9,679 bases of DNA, from positions 1 through 9,679 of the forward strand of contig CAYXWM010000075.1 of NCBI GenBank assembly GCA_964468805.1, written 5' to 3'. Each line of letters starts with the position of its first letter. The stretch's first letter is position 1. Of this stretch, positions 5,626 through 9,679 are shown in pieces. Below the pieces are notes generated by a model that was not told the origin of the DNA, searched no databases, and saw only the letters and a program-made list of their open reading frames with translations. The position numbers were made by a program, and so were the translations under genes. The DNA is from CAYXWM01 sp964468805. Its GTDB lineage: Bacteria > Bacillota > Clostridia > Lachnospirales > WRBF01.

Positions 5626-6975
5626 TTACCAATCGTTTCTGTACCTGTAAGACCTGTTTGAACGAACGGGTACGGATACTCTTTGGCGGCGTCTCCTTCT
5701 GTTATAATTGGCACGATAATTTAAGTATATTAATACAAAAATGCATATAAGTGTCAATGCGGCAATACCTATTAAAACTTGAAAAACAGGTGCAAGATCA
5801 AGAGCAATATCAGCTTTGGTTTCGGCCGGTTCCAAGAGCAATACCGGTTGTGAAGCGGTTAAGTTCAGCGTGGTAATCTTGTAATCGTTGCAGAGTATGT
5901 CAACCTTACCCAGGCGATCGCCTTTTACTATAGGAGGAGCGATTGTTTTGTTAAGGTTGTATTCGGTTTTAATGTTATTAACGGCGTTTATGGGTAGTAT
6001 ATAGGTTTCAGACGGAATTTTTAATTCCACATCCACATTATTACCGTCGGTTGTGGTTACTTTGGGTAAAACGTTGTTTTTTAACAAAGAAGAAAGAGAT
6101 ACTTCCGAAAATTGCGTAAAACCGTAATCTGCAAGGGCTGTGGTATCCGTGTAGATTTTATTTTTTTGGTCATGAAGAACGGCTATAATAAGTTCCTTGT
6201 CGTCCTTGGAAGCCAGGGAAACCAGAGTATGCATGGATTCATTGGTAAAGCCGGTTTTTCCTCCGATGATATTGGGGTTATAGAATTCGGAGGTTTTTTG
6301 TATCATCTTGTTAGAGTTGTGCAAGGGTCTTGGCAGCGGTTGTTTTAGCGTGGGCGGTATCTCATGGGAAGCTGTGCTTATTAATTGTCTGAACAGAGGA
6401 TATTTTGATGCCTCACGCATAATCAAAGCCATATCTTTGGCAGTGGTGTAATGTTCCGCTTCGTACAAGCCGTGGGGATTGGTAAAATGGGTATTTTCCG
6501 CACCCAATTCCTTGGCTCGGCGTGTCATTAATTCCGCAAACTTTTCTTGGCTTCCCGAAACATATTCAGCCAAAGCATTGGCAACTTCGTTTGCCGAAGC
6601 CAACATCAAGGCGTATAAAGCATCGCCAACCTCCAGATAATCGTCATAGTCCATGGCAATATTGCTGGAATTATAGGGCATATTGAGCACGGCTTCTTTG
6701 CTGAAGGGAACAAGAGCATCAAGTTTGATATTGTCTTTTTCCAGCTTTTCCAAAACCAACAGTGCGGTCATAACCTTGGTTATACTGGCGGGAAAGTTTT
6801 GTGCGGATCCGTTTTTATCGTATATAACTGCACCGGTCTTTGCATCCATGACTATTACCGAATCTGAAACAATTTCCGGCAGATTTTGTTGTTTGGGTGT
6901 GACAGATTGGGCAAAAGCTGTATTTACAGGCAAGAGAAAAATTCCCACCAAAAGACAAATCAATATTTTTTTCAT
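5626..6975 (-). CDS. D-alanyl-D-alanine carboxypeptidase (S11 family) with C-terminal transmembrane anchor and Arg-rich tail
   Basis: A second PBP5/DacF-type enzyme trimming the terminal D-Ala of peptidoglycan stem peptides outside the membrane. The 449 residues contain a signal peptide (1-22, likely cut after AFA), Ser64-Ile-Thr-Lys67, Ser127-Ala-Asn129 and Lys240-Thr-Gly242 as the three active-site motifs, and a PBP5_C-like region (about 290-385). It then differs from its neighbour at 3731: instead of a terminal amphipathic helix it has a membrane-spanning helix (about 397-419) and a 29-residue tail with 11 arginines, including a run of five, predicted to be cytoplasmic. GGAAGG (at 6985-6990, read on the - strand) supports the start at 6975. 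It is convergent with the Cys-rich gene and divergent from flhA. It resembles its neighbour only in the catalytic domain, so recent tandem duplication is unlikely. A role in vegetative wall or spore cortex cannot be told apart. Confidence 0.92.
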   Translation of the reverse strand: MKKILICLLVGIFLLPVNTAFAQSVTPKQQNLPEIVSDSVIVMDAKTGAVIYDKNGSAQNFPASITKVMTALLVLEKLEKDNIKLDALVPFSKEAVLNMPYNSSNIAMDYDDYLEVGDALYALMLASANEVANALAEYVSGSQEKFAELMTRRAKELGAENTHFTNPHGLYEAEHYTTAKDMALIMREASKYPLFRQLISTASHEIPPTLKQPLPRPLHNSNKMIQKTSEFYNPNIIGGKTGFTNESMHTLVSLASKDDKELIIAVLHDQKNKIYTDTTALADYGFTQFSEVSLSSLLKNNVLPKVTTTDGNNVDVELKIPSETYILPINAVNNIKTEYNLNKTIAPPIVKGDRLGKVDILCNDYKITTLNLTASQPVLLLEPAETKADIALDLAPVFQVLIGIAALTLICIFVLIYLNYRANYNRRRRRQRVSVPVRSNRSYRYRNDW

Positions 6976-7071
6976 CTATTTTTTCCTTCCGTGTTAACTG
7001 AACCGTTTTATAATTATCAATATTTTCTCAACATTTTATTAAAAACGGCAGAAAAGTATTAATAATTATTA

Positions 7072-7100
7072 TTTATGTGTAATTAACAATATTCATTCAA
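7072..7100 (-). promoter_or_regulatory. Weak candidate sigma-A promoter for the minus-strand carboxypeptidase
   Basis: Read on the minus strand, TTGAAT (7100-7095), 17 nt, then CATAAA (7077-7072) is the best-spaced pair I find before the gene start at 6975. Each box matches the consensus at four of six positions. The leader would be about 90 nt. In DNA this rich in A+T the call is tentative. Confidence 0.25.
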
Positions 7101-7279
7101 AATTATAATTTTACATATAAAAATCTTCCCGGGCGAAAGATTCTGACTGTGATTATAAACCAAAAATGCCTTAATTGCAAGGAACTTTTAAGATTATTAT
7201 TCGCCAAAAAATTTTTAAAAAACTCTAGCAAAAACTAGTACATTAAAGTATAATAATTTTCATAATCAATTTGAAATAT

Positions 7280-7309
7280 TTGCATGTGAGTTTGATATGA
7301 GCGTATAAT
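7280..7309 (+). promoter_or_regulatory. Candidate distal sigma-A promoter for flhA
   Basis: TTGCAT (7280-7285), 18 nt, then a perfect TATAAT (7304-7309). Transcription from about 7316 would give a leader of roughly 215 nt that includes the ACCGGT hairpins at 7351-7375 and the nested hairpin at 7405-7436. Confidence 0.4.
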
Positions 7310-7350
7310 TAATGGCAAGTTAACCGACTGTTATTTGGGTTTTATTTGTA

Positions 7351-7375
7351 ACCGGTGCTTTACCGGTATTCCGGT
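7351..7375 (+). repeat. Overlapping, mutually exclusive ACCGGT hairpins in the flhA leader
   Basis: ACCGGT (7351-7356) can pair with the self-complementary ACCGGT at 7362-7367 around GCTTT. The latter copy, read as TACCGG (7361-7366), can instead pair with CCGGTA (7371-7376) around TATT. The two stems share the middle copy and cannot form together, which is the layout of a two-state RNA switch or of clustered protein half-sites. Confidence 0.45.
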
Positions 7376-7428
7376 ATACAATTTCAAGTTAAAAAAATAC
7401 GGCAGTTGTAAAGAAAAGTAAAAACTTT

Positions 7429-7466
7429 TTGACAACGTAATATAAATGGGTATGATATGGTATAAT
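7429..7466 (+). promoter_or_regulatory. Candidate proximal sigma-A promoter(s) for flhA
   Basis: A perfect TTGACA (7429-7434), 16 nt, then TATGAT (7451-7456) forms a good sigma-A promoter. Ten bases later TGG-TATAAT (TATAAT at 7461-7466) has the extended -10 form and could be a second start. Both would give a leader of about 60-70 nt to the flhA ATG. The -35 box overlaps the nested hairpin at 7405-7436. Confidence 0.55.
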
Positions 7467-7531
7467 ATTGTATAGCAGGAAATAAAAGTATTTGTCTGCT
7501 GTTTTTAAGTTGTCAAGCAAGGAGTAATGCT

Positions 7532-9565
7532 ATGAGATACAGAGAAGCCTCTTTGGGTGTATTTATCATTGCTATAGTTATGGTACTTATAATTCCGCCT
7601 CCTTCTTGGTTGTTGGACGTGTTGTTTATGTTGAGCATAGGTATATCTCTGCTTATCATACTTAACGCACTATACGCAAAAGAGGCATTGGAAATGTCTA
7701 TGTTTCCCACGCTTTTGTTGATTACCACTTTGTTTAGATTAGCCTTGAACGTATCGTCTACGAGGCTTATGCTGGGCGAAGGTTTTGCCGGTGAGGTTAT
7801 AAATACCTTCGGCAGTTTCGTAGGCGGTCAGAACATGGTCGTGGGTGTTATAGTATTCGGAATTATCGTTTTGATAAACTTTATGGTTATTACCAAAGGT
7901 TCTGAACGTGTTGCCGAAGTTGCGGCTCGTTTTACCTTGGATGCTATGCCCGGTAAGCAGATGGCTATAGACGCCGACCTTAATACCGGTCTTATAGACG
8001 AAACCGAAGCTAAGGCTCGAAGAAAGAAAATACAAGACGAATCAAACTTTTTCGGCTCCATGGATGGTGCCAGTAAATTCGTTAAAGGTGATGCAATAGC
8101 CGGTATTATTATTACTATGGTTAATATTATCGGTGGATTGATTATAGGTACAAGTTCGCTGGGATTATCTTTGGGTGATGCCGCAAATCGTTTCTTTATC
8201 ATGACCATAGGTGACGGTCTTGTAGGGCAAATCCCCGCATTGTTTATATCCACCGCTACCGGTATTTTGGTTACAAAAGCAACTTCCGAAGCCGAAATCA
8301 GTGCTACAGTTATTAAACAGGTTTTGGGGCAGCCCTTGGTGCTTGCCATAGCAGGCGGAGTTATTTCCTTTTTGGGCATAACAACACCTCTGCCTACTTT
8401 GCCCTTTGTTATTTTCGGAATATTTTTAATATTCTGTGCTTACCGCATGAAAAAAGCGGAACAAATTCGCAGCGTGGAAGCCGAAATTTCAGCGGAAGAT
8501 ACCGATGCCGAAGAAATTCGCCGTCCGGAAAATGTGGTTTCTTTGTTAAACGTAGACCCCATACTTTTGCTTTTCGGTTACGGTTTGATACCCTTGGTTG
8601 ACCCGGCTCAGGGCGGTGACTTGCTTGACCGCGTAGTTATGATACGTCGCCAGATTGCTCTGGAATTGGGCGTTATAGTTCCGGTTATCCGTTTGCGTGA
8701 CGATATTAAACTTAGTCCCAACCAGTACAGAATTTTAATAAAAGGTGTGGAAGTAGCCGGAGGAGATATACTTTTCGATCACTACATGGCAATGAATCCC
8801 GGCTATGTGGAGGAAGAAATAGACGGCATAGAAACCGTGGAACCTTATCTGGGCTTACCGGCTTTATGGATTTCCGAATCCCAGCGTGAGCGTGCTGAAG
8901 CCTTGGGTTATACGGTTGTAGACCCGCCGGCAATTATCGCAACCCATTTGACTGAGGTTGTTCGCAATCGCTTGCATGAATTGCTTACAAGGCAAGATGT
9001 TCAAACTCTTGTCAACAATATTAAGGAAAATAATACCGTACTCATTGAAGAATTGATTCCCAAGTCAATGTCATACGGTGATATACAAAAGGTGCTTGCA
9101 AACTTACTGAAAGAAGGCGTATCCATAAGGGATATGGTAACCATTTTGGAGACTTTGGCGGATTATTCGCAAATGACCAGAGATACCGACATGCTTACCG
9201 AATATGTGCGTCAGGCTTTAAGGAGAGCCATCTCTCGCAGATTTTTTGACAATGAAGTTAACAAAGTCATTACCCTTGACCCGGAGCTGGAACAGCAAAT
9301 CATGGGCTCTGTACAGCAAACGGAACAAGGCTCATATTTGGCACTGGACCCCAAGTTTACCCAAAGAATATTCGACAACCTAAACAGCGAAATCACCAAA
9401 TTAACTTCATTGGGAATGCAACCCATAATTCTTACCTCTCCTATAGTTCGCATATATTTCAAACGTTTGGTTGAGCAAATTGCACCGGATTTGATAGTAC
9501 TGTCTTATAACGAGCTTGACCCGACTGCGGAAATTCAATCGATAGGAATGGTGAGCGTGGCATGA
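7532..9565 (+). CDS. flhA: Flagellar type III export apparatus protein FlhA
   Basis: FlhA is the large export-gate component of the flagellar type III secretion system. Its membrane part works in proton-driven export, and its cytoplasmic ring binds chaperone-substrate complexes. The 677 residues match the family. Residues 1-305 carry the hydrophobic segments (for example 8-24, 27-45, 101-121, 188-208, 269-304). FHIPEP-family motifs include LFRLALNVSSTRLML (67-81), and the cytoplasmic loop 122-187 has GSERVAEVAARFTLDAMPGKQMAIDADLN and FGSMDGASKFVKGDA. Residues from about 335 form the soluble ring domain (DPILLLFGYGLIPLVD, IRLRDDIKLSPNQY, GYTVVDPPAIIATHLTE). AAGGAG (7519-7524) supports the ATG at 7532. 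The stop overlaps the flhF start (ATGA), so translation is probably coupled. In many Firmicutes flhB comes directly before flhA; here a minus-strand gene and a long promoter region do. Identification is secure. Confidence 0.98.
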   Translation: MRYREASLGVFIIAIVMVLIIPPPSWLLDVLFMLSIGISLLIILNALYAKEALEMSMFPTLLLITTLFRLALNVSSTRLMLGEGFAGEVINTFGSFVGGQNMVVGVIVFGIIVLINFMVITKGSERVAEVAARFTLDAMPGKQMAIDADLNTGLIDETEAKARRKKIQDESNFFGSMDGASKFVKGDAIAGIIITMVNIIGGLIIGTSSLGLSLGDAANRFFIMTIGDGLVGQIPALFISTATGILVTKATSEAEISATVIKQVLGQPLVLAIAGGVISFLGITTPLPTLPFVIFGIFLIFCAYRMKKAEQIRSVEAEISAEDTDAEEIRRPENVVSLLNVDPILLLFGYGLIPLVDPAQGGDLLDRVVMIRRQIALELGVIVPVIRLRDDIKLSPNQYRILIKGVEVAGGDILFDHYMAMNPGYVEEEIDGIETVEPYLGLPALWISESQRERAEALGYTVVDPPAIIATHLTEVVRNRLHELLTRQDVQTLVNNIKENNTVLIEELIPKSMSYGDIQKVLANLLKEGVSIRDMVTILETLADYSQMTRDTDMLTEYVRQALRRAISRRFFDNEVNKVITLDPELEQQIMGSVQQTEQGSYLALDPKFTQRIFDNLNSEITKLTSLGMQPIILTSPIVRIYFKRLVEQIAPDLIVLSYNELDPTAEIQSIGMVSVA

Positions 9566-9679
9566 GAATAAAAAAGTTCGAAGCAACTACGGAACGTGAA
9601 GCTATAGAAATGGTAAAAGCCGAGCTTGGGGCTGATGCATTGGTACTGAATATCAAAAAGCGTCAGCCCAAAGGGCTTT
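9562..9679 (+). CDS. flhF: FlhF, signal-recognition-particle-like flagellar GTPase (5' part only)
   Basis: Thirty-nine codons are visible before the window ends. The start MRIKKFEATTEREAIEMVKA followed by ELGADALVLN is the typical FlhF N-terminus, where the B region leads into the later NG GTPase domain. FlhF directs the site and number of flagella in many bacteria. The start ATG overlaps the flhA stop (ATGA at 9562-9565), and a GGAATGG ribosome-binding-like stretch lies inside the end of flhA. The flhA-flhF order is the usual Firmicutes arrangement. The truncation is only the window edge. Confidence 0.93.
   Translation, partial: MRIKKFEATTEREAIEMVKAELGADALVLNIKKRQPKGL

Larger units (their letters stand above)
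7001..7531. other. Divergent A+T-rich intergenic region between the carboxypeptidase and flhA
   Basis: No gene is seen in these 531 nt. The stretch holds candidate promoters on both strands (entries at 7072, 7280 and 7429). It has a small hairpin AATCTT/AAGATT (7122-7142), a CTAG-N6-CTAG dyad near 7225-7238, an extra isolated TATAAT (7249-7254), the overlapping ACCGGT hairpins (7351-7375), and a nested hairpin GTTGT..AAAAGT/ACTTTT..ACAAC (7405-7436). AAGGAG (7519-7524) is the flhA ribosome binding site. I see no match to the c-di-GMP riboswitch core and no clear sigma-28 flagellar promoter (TAAA-N15-GCCGATAA). Confidence 0.6.

Noticed and set aside
2141..7376. Genome-wide CCGG-cored intergenic repeat family
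   Set aside because: CCGG is also frequent inside the coding genes, so the shared core among intergenic hairpins is not evidence of a common element.
7310..7531. c-di-GMP riboswitch or sigma-28 promoter before flhA
   Set aside because: Neither the GEMM core nor TAAA-N15-GCCGATAA could be found by eye.
7828..8379. 183-codon minus-strand open frame inside flhA
   Set aside because: It is a shadow of the conserved flhA reading frame with no own start signals.

Overview
The window reads as a chromosomal segment of a flagellated bacterium of the Bacillota (Firmicutes), most likely a Clostridia or Negativicutes relative from a spore-forming lineage. The base composition leans to A+T, and ribosome binding sites are AGGAG-like. 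Two DacF-like D,D-carboxypeptidases are present, FlhA is followed directly by FlhF, and a small Cys-rich protein resembles products seen in spore formers. No tRNA, rRNA, CRISPR, insertion sequence or phage gene was recognised. The organism call is an inference from gene types, not from a marker gene.

Positions 5-3329 (+ strand) hold an aromatic amino acid block: chorismate synthase (aroC), DAHP synthase with an N-terminal regulatory domain (aroF), and the bifunctional P-protein chorismate mutase/prephenate dehydratase (pheA). Spacings are 52 and 69 nt, and a strong rho-independent terminator (3351-3382) closes the unit. Together they cover the first and last steps of the common shikimate pathway and the phenylalanine branch. 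Both the entry enzyme (aroF) and the branch enzyme (pheA) carry domains of the kind used for feedback control.

Positions 3383-7000 hold cell-envelope and probable sporulation genes. A 350-nt leader dense in inverted repeats precedes the first D,D-carboxypeptidase (3731-4894, +), which ends in a perfect 15-bp terminator hairpin. Next comes a short gene for a 101-aa, nine-cysteine, Gly-rich protein (5113-5418, +). It sits behind a 20-bp perfect palindrome and a sequence that fits the sigma-K promoter pattern. Its 3' untranslated region can be drawn as an H-type pseudoknot followed by a bidirectional terminator. That terminator is shared with a convergent second D,D-carboxypeptidase (6975-5626, -), which ends in a transmembrane helix and an arginine-rich tail.

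Positions 7001-9679 start with a 531-nt divergent, very A+T-rich intergenic region with candidate promoters and overlapping, mutually exclusive hairpins. It is followed by the flagellar export gate gene flhA and the first 39 codons of flhF, which overlaps flhA by 4 nt and runs off the window. flhA appears to start its own transcription unit here rather than following flhB directly.

The coding genes are mostly ordinary members of known families. The less explained material is the small Cys-rich gene with its signals, and the hairpin-rich non-coding stretches at 3383-3730, 5464-5519 and 7280-7460.
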